In this document: piece after piece, positions 33,096-45,100 of the stretch | Numbering within the stretch: the stretch's first letter is position 1 | How the letters are laid out: each line of letters starts with the position of its first letter | NCBI RefSeq assembly: GCF_028694605.1 | Contig: NZ_JAQVKP010000004.1 | Location: 62,001-126,000, forward strand | Source of the DNA: Sulfurimonas sp. | GTDB taxonomy: Bacteria > Campylobacterota > Campylobacteria > Campylobacterales > Sulfurimonadaceae | Length of the DNA stretch: 64,000 bases | Direction of reading: 5' to 3' | The notes under the pieces: model-generated | What the model was told of the DNA's origin: nothing | What the model saw: only the letters and a program-made list of their open reading frames with translations | Databases searched by the model: none | Made by a program: the position numbers and the translations under genes

Positions 33096-34613
33096 TTATG
33101 CTACTATAAAGCTAGCTTTGAACTCTTCAAGTGCTTTTTTCATTAATGCATTTGTACTATCATCTACTTTTGAAGTGCTTCTGATGCTTTCAAAAATTTG
33201 AGGATATGAAGCCTCAATAAATGGATATAGCTCAGCTTCAAAACGAACAACATTTGATGGACTCATATCATCAAAGAAACCTTCATTTCCTGCGAAAATA
33301 ATAAGAACTTGTTTTTCAACAGAAAGCGGTGAGAACGGAGGCTGCTTAAGAACTTCAACCATTCTTTGACCACGCTCAAGCTGCTTACGAGATGTCTCAT
33401 CCAAATCGGATGCAAACTGAGCAAACGCTTGAAGTTCACGATACTGAGCAAGGTCAAGTCTTAATGTTCCTGCAACTTGCTTTGTAGCTTTGATTTGAGC
33501 AGCACCACCGACACGAGAAACAGAAAGACCAACGTTAATCGCCGGACGAACACCTGAGTTAAAGAGTTCAGTTTCTAGGAAAATCTGACCATCTGTAATA
33601 GAGATAACGTTAGTAGGAATATACGCCGACACGTCACCTGCTTGTGTTTCAATAATCGGAAGGGCAGTTAAAGAACCGGCACCTCTCTCATCGGATACCT
33701 TCGCAGCTCTCTCAAGTAAACGAGAATGAATATAGAAAACATCTCCCGGATAAGCTTCACGACCCGGAGGACGGCGAAGAATAAGAGACATCTCACGGTA
33801 TGCAACAGCGTGTTTTGACAAATCATCATAAACAATAAGACCGTGTCTTGCGCTATCACGGAAATATTCACCCATAGTAACACCCGTATATGGAGCCAAG
33901 AATTGAAGAGCAGCAGCTTCAGAACCTGTTGCAGATACAACTATTGTGTATTCCATTGCGCCATGATCTTCTAAACGGCGGATAATCTGTGCAACTGTTG
34001 ACTCTTTTTGTCCAACTGCAACATAAATACAAACAACACCATTACCTTTTTGGTTGATAATAGCATCAAGTGCAACTGTTGTTTTACCGGTCTGTCTGTC
34101 ACCAATAATAAGTTCTCTTTGACCTCTACCGATTGGAACAAGAGCATCAATCGCTTTGATACCGGTTGCCATTGGCTCGTGAACTGATTTACGTGCCATA
34201 ATACCAGGTGCTTTTTCTTCAACGAAACGAGTTTCAGTTGTCTCAATCGGACCTTTTCCGTCGATTGGCTCACCAAGTGCGTTTACAACACGACCAAGAA
34301 GCGCATCACCTACAGGCACACGAAGAAGACGACCTAATCTCTTTACAGAAAGCCCCTCTTTTAACATAGATCCAGCCCCAAGAACAACAACACCTACCGT
34401 GCTTTCTTCAAGGTTCATAACAAGACCTTTTGTACCCTCTTCAAACTCTACCATCTCGCCTGCCATAACATTGCTTAGTCCGTAAACTTGTGCAACTCCA
34501 TCAGCATACGAAACGATTTTACCTGTCTCATTAATATCAACACTTAGTTCAAAGTTATCAATACGCTCTTTAATTATTGAGCTGATTTCATCAGCTTGAA
34601 TTTTTGCTACCAC
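33096..34613 (-). CDS. atpA: ATP synthase alpha subunit
   Basis: [21 protein letters not shown]. Confidence 0.98.
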   Translation of the reverse strand: MVAKIQADEISSIIKERIDNFELSVDINETGKIVSYADGVAQVYGLSNVMAGEMVEFEEGTKGLVMNLEESTVGVVVLGAGSMLKEGLSVKRLGRLLRVPVGDALLGRVVNALGEPIDGKGPIETTETRFVEEKAPGIMARKSVHEPMATGIKAIDALVPIGRGQRELIIGDRQTGKTTVALDAIINQKGNGVVCIYVAVGQKESTVAQIIRRLEDHGAMEYTIVVSATGSEAAALQFLAPYTGVTMGEYFRDSARHGLIVYDDLSKHAVAYREMSLILRRPPGREAYPGDVFYIHSRLLERAAKVSDERGAGSLTALPIIETQAGDVSAYIPTNVISITDGQIFLETELFNSGVRPAINVGLSVSRVGGAAQIKATKQVAGTLRLDLAQYRELQAFAQFASDLDETSRKQLERGQRMVEVLKQPPFSPLSVEKQVLIIFAGNEGFFDDMSPSNVVRFEAELYPFIEASYPQIFESIRSTSKVDDSTNALMKKALEEFKASFIVA

Positions 34614-34634
34614 TACACATCTCCTCTCATGAAG

Positions 34635-35168
34635 TTAAATTGCTTTTATAATATGTTCTATCATCTGACTGTTAACTCTTGCTTTTGAGAAACCAATCTC
34701 TACACCAAGGTCTTCAACATCTACTTTTATACCGCTAAAGTCATCTTTTACAAACTCTAATGATATTTTAGAATCAAATCTACCGCCTAGCCCATTGCCC
34801 AAATCTTCTATAACTTTTGAATCTATAGCGCTATCACTATACACGATACCGTTATAAATTTTCTTCGTTTGGGCAATATCTTTTCTCATTACTTCTGCGA
34901 TAGCAGGAATAATAGAGATTCGATTGTTTTCAGCAAGTAATTTAATCAAGTTTTCAACATCTTTATAACCAGCTGATTTAACTGCTGCTAATAAAATCTC
35001 TGATTTTTGGTCTTTGCTTACATCCGGATTATTGATAATTTGATTAAATTTCTCATTATCAAATGCTTTAGCTAAAACAGAAAATATTAAAGCCATATCT
35101 TCCATTGCTTGCGCATTAGAACGCTGTTTTATGGCTTTAAGATATCTTTTTGCAATCAACTCTTCCAT
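34635..35168 (-). CDS. atpH: ATP synthase delta subunit
   Basis: OSCP/delta family sequence in the atp gene order. Confidence 0.9.
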   Translation of the reverse strand: MEELIAKRYLKAIKQRSNAQAMEDMALIFSVLAKAFDNEKFNQIINNPDVSKDQKSEILLAAVKSAGYKDVENLIKLLAENNRISIIPAIAEVMRKDIAQTKKIYNGIVYSDSAIDSKVIEDLGNGLGGRFDSKISLEFVKDDFSGIKVDVEDLGVEIGFSKARVNSQMIEHIIKAI

Positions 35169-35687
35169 CTACGCCACCTTCTTTAAGATAACATTTGCCA
35201 TAGCTTCTTTATCGAAAGAATCATCGCTTTGACTTAGAACATCGCTTAATATATTTTCAACAACGTCCCTAACCATTTTTCTTTGTTCAAATTCCATAAG
35301 CGCAACTTGTTGTTTTGCCATTACTTCCATATCGGCATCACATTGAGCTATAATCGCCTCGTGTAAAATCTTGTTCTCTTTTTTTGAACTAATTGCCAGC
35401 TCTTCTGCAAACTTTTCAGCCGCACTCACCTTTGCAACAACCTCTTTTTTAAGAGAGACAGACTCTTTTAACTTATCTTGAACTTTTTTCATCTCATCAG
35501 CAATAGCATTGCTTCTGGATGCAAAATAATTTTTTGCCGGCTCAGCAACAAGATACCAAATAAGTCCAGCAAACAGCAAAAAGTTGACTGTTCTTTGTAC
35601 AATGTCGGTACCTGCATGCTCTGCACTTCCACTAGATGCCAATGCATATGTCGATATCATTAGCATAAATACTAAAACTCTACTCAC
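35169..35687 (-). CDS. atpF: ATP synthase b subunit
   Basis: N-terminal hydrophobic segment plus coiled coil, atp gene order. Confidence 0.88.
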   Translation of the reverse strand: MSRVLVFMLMISTYALASSGSAEHAGTDIVQRTVNFLLFAGLIWYLVAEPAKNYFASRSNAIADEMKKVQDKLKESVSLKKEVVAKVSAAEKFAEELAISSKKENKILHEAIIAQCDADMEVMAKQQVALMEFEQRKMVRDVVENILSDVLSQSDDSFDKEAMANVILKKVA

Positions 35688-35696
35688 ATCACATCC

Positions 35697-36119
35697 TTAT
35701 ATTTGACTAAATTTAGCTTTTACAGCTTCTCTAAACAGTGGAATTTGTGATTTTAAATCACTACTCAACTGCTCGCGAGCTTGAGCAAGTGATTGCTCAA
35801 ACCCTAAATACTGACTAGCTAATTCAGCACGTTTTGCTTCTAATTTACTCTCTGCTAACTCTCTAGCATCCGTAATAACTTTCTCTCTCAGGGCCGCAGC
35901 TTCCAATTTGGCATTTGTAATTATTGTTTGCGCTTTTGACTCAAGCTCATTGATTTCGTCATCATTAGAACCTACTTTTTCCAAGTCTCTTTTGATGTCT
36001 TCATCTCTTTTGCTCATGTAAGCAAACAACGGATTGTAAAGCCAACTGTTTAGAACGGCAATAAGAGTAAGAAACACGATTAATGTAGCAACAAGTAGTA
36101 TCGGGTTTATATCTAACAT
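35697..36119 (-). CDS. atpF': ATP synthase b' subunit
   Basis: MLDINPILLVATLIVFLTLIAVLNSWLYNPLFAYMSKRDEDIKRD. Confidence 0.9.
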   Translation of the reverse strand: MLDINPILLVATLIVFLTLIAVLNSWLYNPLFAYMSKRDEDIKRDLEKVGSNDDEINELESKAQTIITNAKLEAAALREKVITDARELAESKLEAKRAELASQYLGFEQSLAQAREQLSSDLKSQIPLFREAVKAKFSQI

Positions 36120-36122
36120 AGC

Positions 36123-36147
36123 ACCTCCTAAAAGTTGCGTGATTATA
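36123..36147 (-). promoter_or_regulatory. ATP synthase operon -10 (TATAAT) and RBS (AGGAGGT)
   Basis: Minus strand reads TATAATCACGCAACTTTTAGGAGGTGCTATG. Confidence 0.6.
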
Positions 36148-36239
36148 CTATGTTAAAATTAAAAGAATTGTTAAACTGATAAAATTTTTAAATTTTTTTT
36201 ATATTATTCATAAATAATATTTACAATTAGAATGGCATC

Positions 36240-37082
36240 TTAAGCGTTTATGAGTTGAAGAAATTGTTCAATTTGCATTTCATTACCAAATTCTATTGTT
36301 ATGCTTTTGGTTGAGCTTTTTGTCACATACCCAAGTCCTGAAAGTCTCTCTTTTAAAACTTGAAAATCATAAGCCAGCTCTTCTCTTTTTATATTTGACT
36401 CGGCTTTTGGATTTTTTACGCTTTTTATTGTTGCCTCAACTTCTCTTACGCTAAGTTTCTGCCCTACAATAGAATCCACCATAAGTTGTTGTTGCTTCTC
36501 ATCAAGTCCTACTAAAACTTTTGCATGCCCAGCTGTTATTTTTTTCTCGATAAGCGCTCTTTGTGTTTTTTGAGAAAGTTGTAAAAGTCTCAATGTATTT
36601 GTTATGTGTGTTCTGCTCTTATGAATCTTATTTGAAAGTTCATCCTGAGTGATGTTGTGAAGCTTAATAAGTTCACCATAAGCGTGTGCCAATTCTATAG
36701 AGTTTAACTCATCTCTTTGAATGTTTTCTATCAGAGCGAATTGTCGCATTTTTTGTTCATCGCTATTTAAAACAATAGCACGAATAGTTTTTAGTTTCGC
36801 CAGTTTTGACGCACGAAGCCTTCTCTCTCCTGCGATAAGAACATAGCCGTCAAAATCTTCAGTTACAATAATTGGCTGAATCAGTCCGTCATTTTTTATT
36901 GATTCACCAAGTTCATAAAGAGAACTCTCTTCAAAATGTTTTCTTGGTTGAAATGGATTTGGTCGTATGTCTTTAACAGAAATCTCTACAATGGAATCTT
37001 TTTGAGAAACTTCATTTTCATAGGCTTCTCCTATCTCTCCTAAAAGCTCACCTAATCCTCTTCCTAGTTTTTGTGACTTCAT
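36240..37082 (-). CDS. parB: Chromosome partitioning protein ParB
   Basis: KLGRGLGELLG, IRPNPFQPRKHF, IAGERRLRASKLA. Confidence 0.96.
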   Translation of the reverse strand: MKSQKLGRGLGELLGEIGEAYENEVSQKDSIVEISVKDIRPNPFQPRKHFEESSLYELGESIKNDGLIQPIIVTEDFDGYVLIAGERRLRASKLAKLKTIRAIVLNSDEQKMRQFALIENIQRDELNSIELAHAYGELIKLHNITQDELSNKIHKSRTHITNTLRLLQLSQKTQRALIEKKITAGHAKVLVGLDEKQQQLMVDSIVGQKLSVREVEATIKSVKNPKAESNIKREELAYDFQVLKERLSGLGYVTKSSTKSITIEFGNEMQIEQFLQLINA

Positions 37083-37864
37083 GCTTCTATAATTGCCTGT
37101 GCTAAATTTTGATAAGAGACTGAACCCATTGATTTTACATCATATAGAATTGCCGGTTTTCCAAACGATGGGGACTCTGCCAGCTTTACATTTCTTGGGA
37201 CTACTATAACTTCGCCGCTTGCGTCTTTAAAAAGTTTACTGCTAAAGTGCTGCTTTAAATCTGCAAAAACCTGCTTGGAGAGGTTGTTTTGTGCACTAAA
37301 CATCGTTGGCAAAAACCCTCTGATAATCAGTTTTTGGTTGATAGATTTTCTTACAAGCTTTACCGTATTTAAAAGCTGAGTAAGCCCCTCTAGCGCAAAA
37401 AACTCACACTGTATAGGAATGATAACTGAATTTGATGCAGAGAGTGCGTTAATCGTCATGGGACCCAGTGCCGGCGGAGAATCAATAATAATGTAGTCAT
37501 AATCCTTCATAACAGTCAAAAGTGCTTTTTTTAGAAGCAGCTCGCGCCCCTTGGAATTTTGAGCATCATAATACTCTTTTTCTATCCCTACCAAGCCGAT
37601 ATTTGACGGTGCCAAATGAAGAGTCGGCAATTCTGACTTTAAAATAATATCTTTAAGCTTTTTAGTACCGATGAGTACATGATAGATGTTAAACTCATAA
37701 TCGTTTCTGTGAAATCCTAAAGAAGTTGTTGCATTTGCCTGAGGGTCTGAGTCTATAAGAAGCACTCTTTTTTCTGCAACAGCAAGGGATGCGGCTAAGT
37801 TCACGGCTGTAGTTGTTTTGCCAACACCGCCTTTCTGATTTGCTATTACAATCACTTCACTCAT
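37079..37864 (-). CDS. parA: Chromosome partitioning ATPase ParA (Soj)
   Basis: IANQKGGVGKTTTAVNLAASLA deviant Walker A. Confidence 0.97.
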   Translation of the reverse strand: MSEVIVIANQKGGVGKTTTAVNLAASLAVAEKRVLLIDSDPQANATTSLGFHRNDYEFNIYHVLIGTKKLKDIILKSELPTLHLAPSNIGLVGIEKEYYDAQNSKGRELLLKKALLTVMKDYDYIIIDSPPALGPMTINALSASNSVIIPIQCEFFALEGLTQLLNTVKLVRKSINQKLIIRGFLPTMFSAQNNLSKQVFADLKQHFSSKLFKDASGEVIVVPRNVKLAESPSFGKPAILYDVKSMGSVSYQNLAQAIIEA

Positions 37865-38496
37865 CGTCTGCTATATATCCTCTCGCCGTTGATTACGATT
37901 GAGCCATCACCCTGAAGTGCTGCCTCTCCTAAAGAAATTATTAAATTTTTTTCATGTGTATAAAAGTTTTGATTCTTGTAAAATTCTAACTTATATTTAC
38001 TAAAAACTTGCTTCCATAATCTCTTTTTCTCTACATTAAAAAAATAGCTCTCAAGAAGCTTTTCTCTTTCAACATAAACATCTAGTTTTTCAAAACCCTC
38101 CGGTGCATTTTTGAGATTGAGTCCAACTCCGCAAATTATGCATTCACCTACAAGATTTGTAATCATACCGCCTATTTTTTTGTCATTTATATAAAAGTCG
38201 TTAGGCCATTTCAACCAAACTTTTGAACCAAACTCCTCAAGGGTCTCTTTCATAATGCAGGAAAAATAGATAGAGGCGGATTCTAGTTTGAGATTCTGAG
38301 GCAAATCGCAAAGAGGTATAGCAAAAGATAAAAAAAGATTATTTTCTTCTCCCTGCCAAACATTATCTCTGCTTCCAACTCCGTTGGTCTGAATAGAGGC
38401 AACTACAGCGCATGGCGGAGTAACTTTTCCCTGCACAATCAGCTCTTTGAGACATTTTTGCGTTGAGTCTATACTTTCAAGAAAGAGTATCTGCAA
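37861..38496 (-). CDS. birA: Biotin-[acetyl-CoA-carboxylase] ligase
   Basis: STQKCLKELI...GVGSRDNVWQGEENNLFLSFA...WLKWPNDFYINDKKIGGMITNLVG. Confidence 0.93.
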   Translation of the reverse strand: MQILFLESIDSTQKCLKELIVQGKVTPPCAVVASIQTNGVGSRDNVWQGEENNLFLSFAIPLCDLPQNLKLESASIYFSCIMKETLEEFGSKVWLKWPNDFYINDKKIGGMITNLVGECIICGVGLNLKNAPEGFEKLDVYVEREKLLESYFFNVEKKRLWKQVFSKYKLEFYKNQNFYTHEKNLIISLGEAALQGDGSIVINGERIYSRR

Positions 38497-39385
38497 CGTT
38501 TAATCTTTTTCCGTTGATGTAAGAGAGTATATCCATCTCATTTTTTGATTCCGGTTGCACACGTGAAATCTTAACGGTTCCATTTTTACACCCTACTACA
38601 ATAGCATCTTTGTTAATTTGAAGGATTTTACCGCTCTCATTTTGGCTCTTATTTTCAATAAGTTCTATCTTTTTGAGTTTTAATCCTGAAGCAAGATAGA
38701 CCCCCGGCCACGGTGAAAATGCACGGTACTTGTTAAAAATCACCTCTGCATTCTCAAAGGCTACCTCACCGTCTTGTTTTGTAATTTTTTTACAGTGTGA
38801 CGCAAGAGTCTCATTTTGTTTTTGCGGTGCAAAGGCTGTGAAGTTTTGAAGCACATCAATGGTTAAATCGGATGCAACATCCGTAAGTCTTTCAAAAAGG
38901 GACTCCGCCATCTCATCTGCGCCTACATCAACTGTGGCTATTTTAATAATATCGCCTGTATCAAGACCCTCATCCATCAACATGGCAGTTACCCCTGTTG
39001 TGGTGTCCCCGTTTAAAAGCGTTTGCTGAATCGGGCTTGCGCCTCTGTATTGAGGCAAAATAGAGGCATGAAGGTTAATACACGGAGCGTGGTTTAAAAT
39101 CTCTTTTGGCAATATCTGTCCATAAGCGGCAACTACGATATAGTCACACTCTATTTTTTCCAGCTCATTAACTACATCTTCTTCTCTAAGTCTCTGAGGC
39201 TGATAAACTTGAATACCGTTTTCAAGTGCGATTGTTTTTACAATTGGGGGAGTGAGAATTTTTTTACGTCCGACCGGCTTGTCAGGCTGCGTATAGACCG
39301 CAACTACTTCTATGCCTGTTGTCGTGATAATTTTTTCTAAAATTCGTCCTGCATATTCAGGCGTTCCCATAAAGATAATCTTCAT
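38477..39385 (-). CDS. fmt: Methionyl-tRNA formyltransferase
   Basis: MKIIFMGTPEYAGRILEKI, NLHASILPQYRGASPIQQTLLNGDTTTGVT. Confidence 0.97.
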   Translation of the reverse strand: MKIIFMGTPEYAGRILEKIITTTGIEVVAVYTQPDKPVGRKKILTPPIVKTIALENGIQVYQPQRLREEDVVNELEKIECDYIVVAAYGQILPKEILNHAPCINLHASILPQYRGASPIQQTLLNGDTTTGVTAMLMDEGLDTGDIIKIATVDVGADEMAESLFERLTDVASDLTIDVLQNFTAFAPQKQNETLASHCKKITKQDGEVAFENAEVIFNKYRAFSPWPGVYLASGLKLKKIELIENKSQNESGKILQINKDAIVVGCKNGTVKISRVQPESKNEMDILSYINGKRLNVADTLS

Positions 39386-40149
39386 TAAGCACCTCTTGTA
39401 AAGAGAGTTCCGCCTAGATGTTTGCCCTCAAGCATCAAACTTTTAATGCTGCTCAAGTCATAACCGCTTGTAAGTACCATATCAATCTTGTGTGCTAAGA
39501 GATAATTTGCAGCTTTGAGTTTTGTAATTATACCGCCAGTTGCAAAAGCGCTGTTTGGGTTCGCCTCTTTTTCAAGCTCATCTGCATCAATACTGTTTAC
39601 AATTTTTAAAATTTTTGCATCTTCAAATTTTCTTGGGTCTTTGTCATAGTAAGCATCTATGTCAGAGAGGATAATAAGAAGCGAAGAAGCCGTATGTTTT
39701 GCAACATAGGCGGAGAGTTGGTCGTTGTCGCCGACTACAAGCTCTTTTGTTGTTGTTGCATCATTTTCGTTTATAATGGGAATAACACCGTTTGAGAGAA
39801 GCGTATCGATAGTATCTTTGACTCTTCTGCACTCGTCATCATCGTTAAAATTTGCAGCAGTAACCAAAACTTGTGCTGTTAGAATGTTGTGTTCGGCAAA
39901 TTTTTTTGCGTACTTGTTCATCAAAATAGGCTGTCCGATGGAAGCAAGGGCTTGTTTGTTTTGAAGGATGCCTCTGTCTAGCCTAAGTGCCGTATATCCA
40001 GCCGCTACCGCACCTGATGAAACCAAGACAACCTCATGCTCTTTTCTTAGCTCTGCTAAAAAATCGACTAAGTTTTTCATTCTTTGCAGTGCTATCGTAT
40101 CGTTTTGCGTAAGCACTGCACTTCCGACTTTTACAACTACTCTTCTCAT
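39385..40149 (-). CDS. proB: Glutamate 5-kinase (short form, no PUA domain)
   Basis: RVVVKVGSAVLTQ...VLVSSGAVAAGY...NENDATTT...DNDQLSA. Confidence 0.95.
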   Translation of the reverse strand: MRRVVVKVGSAVLTQNDTIALQRMKNLVDFLAELRKEHEVVLVSSGAVAAGYTALRLDRGILQNKQALASIGQPILMNKYAKKFAEHNILTAQVLVTAANFNDDDECRRVKDTIDTLLSNGVIPIINENDATTTKELVVGDNDQLSAYVAKHTASSLLIILSDIDAYYDKDPRKFEDAKILKIVNSIDADELEKEANPNSAFATGGIITKLKAANYLLAHKIDMVLTSGYDLSSIKSLMLEGKHLGGTLFTRGA

Positions 40150-40159
40150 CTACTCTTCT

Positions 40160-41266
40160 CTATCTGCTGTATCTGTTTACTTGAACAAGGTTAAAGAGTG
40201 CATGCTTGAGCGGCTCTATATTTTTGTTTGTCGCCGATGAGATAGGTGCGACAAAATATGGAATGGATTTGTCATACCCAAGTGTCACATCTGCGCTTTT
40301 TTGGATAAAGTATGGAAGTGACGTATCAAAACCGCTCTCTCTCTCATGGGAAGCACTCACGCCGATGGTCTCTAAAAAGCCGTTAACCAAATCATTTAAT
40401 TCATCTTGTGAAACGACATCTGCACGTGTAAGAGCTATGGCATAACTGCTGCCTGCCAAAGTATCAGAAAATGCCGCAACTTCTGCTTTTAGTGTTTCTA
40501 TCTGCTCTTTGAGATCTCTATATGATGCCAAATCAACCATAAAAAGAAGAATTTTTGTTCTCTCGATATGTCTTAAAAACTGGATACCAAGACCCTTTCC
40601 TTCATGTGCTCCGCCGATAATACCCGGAATATCCGCCATGATAAAAGACTCAAAATCACCTATATTTACCTGCCCGAGCTTTGGTGTGAGGGTTGTAAAC
40701 TCATAGTTTGCAATCTCCGGACGTGCATTTGAAACAGTAGAGATAAGTGTAGATTTTCCAACATTTGGAAAACCGACCAAACCGACATCTGCGATAAGTT
40801 TCATCTCCAACTTAATCGTTTTTGTTTCTCCTTTTTCTCCCGGTTGCGCATAGGTCGGACGCTGTTTTGTAGAAGATTTGAAGTGAGTATTGCCAAGTCC
40901 GCCTCTTCCGCCCGTGATAAAAAGCACCTCTTGCCCATCTTGAAGCATATCAAACAAAACTTCGCCGCTCTCTACGTCAATTATCTGTGTACCCGGAGGA
41001 ACGATAATAACTTTTTTAGTACCGGCTTTTCCTGCCATGTTGGAGCTTCCGCCCTGAACGCCGTTTTCTGCTTTTATGTGCATCTTTTTTTGGAAGTGGG
41101 AGAGAGTATGCGTGTTGTTGTCACACTTAAACCAGATGTCTCCGCCTTTGCCGCCGTCTCCACCGTCCGGCCCGCCGTTGATTACGAATTTTTCACGACG
41201 AAAAGAGACGCATCCTTGACCGCCTTTTCCTGAAGAAACTGTAAGTTCTACGCTATCTGTAAACAT
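40160..41266 (-). CDS. obgE: GTPase ObgE/CgtA
   Basis: Glycine-rich Obg fold; [34 protein letters not shown]. Confidence 0.97.
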   Translation of the reverse strand: MFTDSVELTVSSGKGGQGCVSFRREKFVINGGPDGGDGGKGGDIWFKCDNNTHTLSHFQKKMHIKAENGVQGGSSNMAGKAGTKKVIIVPPGTQIIDVESGEVLFDMLQDGQEVLFITGGRGGLGNTHFKSSTKQRPTYAQPGEKGETKTIKLEMKLIADVGLVGFPNVGKSTLISTVSNARPEIANYEFTTLTPKLGQVNIGDFESFIMADIPGIIGGAHEGKGLGIQFLRHIERTKILLFMVDLASYRDLKEQIETLKAEVAAFSDTLAGSSYAIALTRADVVSQDELNDLVNGFLETIGVSASHERESGFDTSLPYFIQKSADVTLGYDKSIPYFVAPISSATNKNIEPLKHALFNLVQVNRYSR

Positions 41267-41336
41267 GAAAATCCTTGAATATTAATACTTAAAAACAGAC
41301 TATACTAAAAAGTAAATTGTTAAATATTTAAATTAT

Positions 41337-41353
41337 TTAGGTGCAAAACCTAA
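41337..41353 (-). other. Small hairpin between rpmA and obgE
   Basis: TTAGGT-GCAAA-ACCTAA perfect inverted repeat. Confidence 0.4.
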
Positions 41354-41366
41354 TATGTTGAAGAGA

Positions 41367-41391
41367 AATATTTGGGAAAAACCCAAATATT
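41367..41391 (-). terminator. Hairpin downstream of rpmA
   Basis: Perfect 10-bp stem AATATTTGGG/CCCAAATATT, 5-nt loop, just after rpmA stop. Confidence 0.55.
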
Positions 41392-41396
41392 AGAAA

Positions 41397-41654
41397 TTAC
41401 GCAGCAGGAACGATTGAAACTTGTTGGCGTTTTTTATCTTTTCTGTGAAAAGTTACAACACCATCAACAAGAGCATAAATCGTATGGTCTTTTCCCATAC
41501 CGACATTTTTACCCGGGTGAACTTTAGTTCCTCTTTGGCGAATGATAATGTTGCCGGCCACTACAGCCTCTCCGCCGTATTTTTTTACACCAAGTCTTCT
41601 ACCAGCCGAGTCACGATTATTCTGTGTACTACCTTGACCTTTTTTGTGTGCCAT
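41397..41654 (-). CDS. rpmA: 50S ribosomal protein L27
   Basis: [29 protein letters not shown]. Confidence 0.98.
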   Translation of the reverse strand: MAHKKGQGSTQNNRDSAGRRLGVKKYGGEAVVAGNIIIRQRGTKVHPGKNVGMGKDHTIYALVDGVVTFHRKDKKRQQVSIVPAA

Positions 41655-41686
41655 CTTGAATCTCCTTCGTTAATTTGCGGCGCTAG

Positions 41687-42001
41687 TTACGCTGCGATTT
41701 TTATGATACGTACGCGAGTAAAATCTCTTCTAAAGCCTCTTTTAACTTTAGAGTCTTTACGACGACGTTTTTTGAATGTCATAACTTTTCTATCACGACC
41801 CTCATTGATAACTTCAGCAGTTACAACAGCACCATCTACAAAAGGCGTTCCCACTTTAAGCTCACCTGCATTCACAGCTAGAACTTCTTTAATTTCGATT
41901 GAAGCTTTTGGCTCAAGAGACATGTTATCTAGCAATAAGATATCGCCCTCTTGAACTTTATACTGCTTTCCACCGTTTTTGATAATTGCGTACATATACA
42001 A
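41687..42001 (-). CDS. rplU: 50S ribosomal protein L21
   Basis: [25 protein letters not shown]. Confidence 0.98.
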   Translation of the reverse strand: MYMYAIIKNGGKQYKVQEGDILLLDNMSLEPKASIEIKEVLAVNAGELKVGTPFVDGAVVTAEVINEGRDRKVMTFKKRRRKDSKVKRGFRRDFTRVRIIKIAA

Positions 42002-42020
42002 TTCCTTAAATCTTTAAATA

Positions 42021-42048
42021 CTTATAGCCTCTAAAAGCATACTGTCAA
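42021..42048 (-). promoter_or_regulatory. Putative sigma70 promoter for rplU operon
   Basis: Minus strand TTGACA-16 nt-TATAAG, 20 nt upstream of rplU start. Confidence 0.55.
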
Positions 42049-42125
42049 TGCTTTTATCGGTTTCGTTTCTACAAAAAGTTCGGAATTATACTCTCACAAG
42101 CTTTAAGTTTTGTTTAATCATATCA

Positions 42126-45100
42126 TTATATTTCTATCTTTTCATTTTGATAGAACCTTTTTAGCCATATATCTAATGGATTTATGATTTTATAGATGGC
42201 TGGGACAACCAGAAGAGTGAGAATCATGGAACTTAGAAGTCCTCCTATGATGGAGAGCGCCATCGGCGCTTTTGTTTCACTGCCAAGTCCTGTGCTCAGC
42301 GCAAGCGGGAGCATGGCAAAGACCATAGCGATAGTAGTCATAAGGATGGGGCGCAACCTCTTTTCTCCTGCTTCTATAAGTGCATCATCGGCACTTTTTC
42401 CGTTACGTACTGCATGGTTTGCAAAATCAACAAGTAAAACTGCGTTTTTGCCCACCATCCCCATAAGCAGCATAAAGCCAATCATAACAAAAAGGCTAAA
42501 TTGAAGTCCTGAGAGATAGAGCGAGAGCATCACACCGATAATACTTAGCGGAAGCGCTACCATGATGATAAGTGGCTGAATAAGCGATTCATAGAGTATC
42601 GCCAGAATAATAAACATCAAAATAACGCTCAGTCCGATAGCCACGCCAAATGCTTGTGCAGTTTTTACCATCTCCTCCGCAAATCCGGTAAAACGGTACT
42701 CCACGCCTTGAGGCAAAAGTTCCTCAAGACTCTCTTTGGTGTAGTTTACCGCTCCGCCCAAGTCAAGCCCGAAAAAGTCGGCAAAGATGGTTACTTCCCT
42801 TTGTCTGTCAAAGTGGTTGATAGCTCCAAGCGTCTGTGAGCTCTCAAACGAAACCAAACCGTCAAGATAGACCAAAGAGCCGTCTTTTGCACGTACTTGA
42901 AGCTTTTTGATATCTTCTGGGCTTACTCTGTTTGCGTCACTAAGTCTCAGCGTAATATCGTACTGCTTGCCGTTTTCTTCAAAGTAGGAAATCTCCAAAT
43001 CGCTTGAAAATGCGATAGCAACAGCCTCTGCAATCTGTGAAGCGGACACGCCCAAAAGTGAGGCATTTTCTCTTATGATGTTGATGTCGATTTTGGGTTT
43101 TTGCTCATCCAAATCGGTGTCGATATCTACAAAACCCTCTTTTTTTGCCAGATGTGCGACTAGATTTTTCTTCGCCTCTTCAAGTGCTTCAAACGAATCG
43201 CTTTTTAAAACTATCTGATACGGCACTGAAACACCCGCACCTTTGATATTTGGAATGGCAGAAGCTGTTATAAACATCTCTTTTTTAAAGGGTTCGAGTT
43301 TTTGTCTAAAATCTTGTATAACCTCCTCTTGGTCATGCTCTCTTTGTTTTTTTTCAACAAGTTTGACATAGATGAGTGCTTTGTGTTTCTCCTGCATTGC
43401 ATTGTAGCCGATACTCAGAGTTGTATATGCAACATCACGCTCTTTTCTTACGACATCTTCTACACTTTTTGATTTGCGAATCATCTCTTCAAGAGAGATG
43501 CCTGCATCTGCTTTGATTTTTATCTCAAACTCCGCCTTATCCTCTTTTGGGATAAAGTCCATACCGATTTTTGGAAAAAGACTAAGAGAGACAAAAAAGA
43601 GGGCAAAAACAACTATAAGCGTTGTGTATCTTCGGCGCAAGATTTGAAGCAGAAGTGCTTCATAAATGCGTTCAAGAGCTTTAAAAAAAGGCTCGGTAAG
43701 GCTATAAAATCTGCTCTCATCCTTGCGTAAAACCCGTGCGCTTAAACTCGGTATAAAACTAAGGGCTATAGTGTAAGATATGATGATGGCAAAACCAACC
43801 GTCATGGCAAAACTCTCAAAAAATTTCCCGACGATTCCGCTCATAAAAGAGACGGGGATAAAAACAGCAAGAAGCATAGCGGAGATAGCCATGATGGTAA
43901 AAGCCATCTCTTTTGTCCCCTCGTATGCCGCTTCGTATTTGCCTAAACCCTCCTCCATCTTTTTATAGATGTTTTCGATAACAACGATAGCATCGTCAAT
44001 AATAATCCCAATCGCAAGAGTAAGTCCTATGAGCGTCATCTTGTTGAGTTCAAAACCCATATAGTCCATAAGCGCAAATGTGCCGAAAATAGAGGACGGA
44101 ATGGAGAGTGCGGAGACAAAAGTGATGGTGAAATTTCGCAAAAAGACAAAAACTATGATTGCCGCCAAAATCGAACCATAAACAAGGTCAAACACAACAT
44201 CGCTCAAAGAGTGCAAGATAAACGTAGAGGTGTCGTTTAGAACCTCCACGCCAAATCTCTCTCCTGCCATCAACTGAAGTTTTGGCACCGCCTCTTTGAC
44301 ACGCTTGATGATATCTACGGTGTTTGTTCCCGATATTTTTTGAACCTCAAGCATTACGCCCTCTACACCGTTGTAAGAAGCATAGCTTTTGGCATCACTT
44401 AGAGAGTCTTCAACACTTGCTATATCTTTTAGCCGTATATTTTCTTTTATCTTGATATTTTTTAACGCTTCAATGCTGAGTGCGTCTGCTTTTGTCTCAA
44501 GTACAAACTCTTGGCTCTTTGTGATAAGCTTGCCACCGCCGAGCTTGAGGTTCTCCTTTGCAACTGCATCATTTAGTTCCGCAATAGTTATGGCGTACTT
44601 GTTCAGGGCTTCTGCATGGGGAAATATCTTTATCTCTCTATCTTTGTAGCCCACAATGTTGATAGCACCGACATCGTTTACCTTCTGAAGTGCCGGTTTT
44701 ACTTTTTCATCTGCAAAAAGCATAAGGTTTTGAAGGCTCTCTTTTTTGGCGGTTAAAAAAATATTGATAATTGGCGCGCCGCCGATGTCCAGTTTGCTTA
44801 CAAGCGGCGTCTGGGCATCTTTTGGAAGTTTAATGGCTGAAACTTTGTCTCTGACATCGTTAGTCGCTTCATCAATATCACGCTCTAAAAAGAATTTTAC
44901 CGTAACGATGCTCACGCCGTCACTGCTGTTTGAAGTGATGCTGTCAACCCCGCCGATTCTTGAAATCGCCTCTTCTATCTCATCTGTGATTTGCGACTCT
45001 ATCGTGCTGGCCTCTGCGCCTGGGTAATTTGTCTGGATGGTAACTATGGGAAAGTCAACATTTGGGAAAAGTGCAGAGGGCATCGCTTTGTAGCTCATGT

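Noticed and set aside
38555-38570. parS-like half site TTGCACACGTGAAATC near parAB
   Set aside because: Only CACGTGAAA matches the consensus TGTTTCACGTGAAACA (about 10/16); a 9-mer match is expected by chance at this window size and it lies inside fmt.
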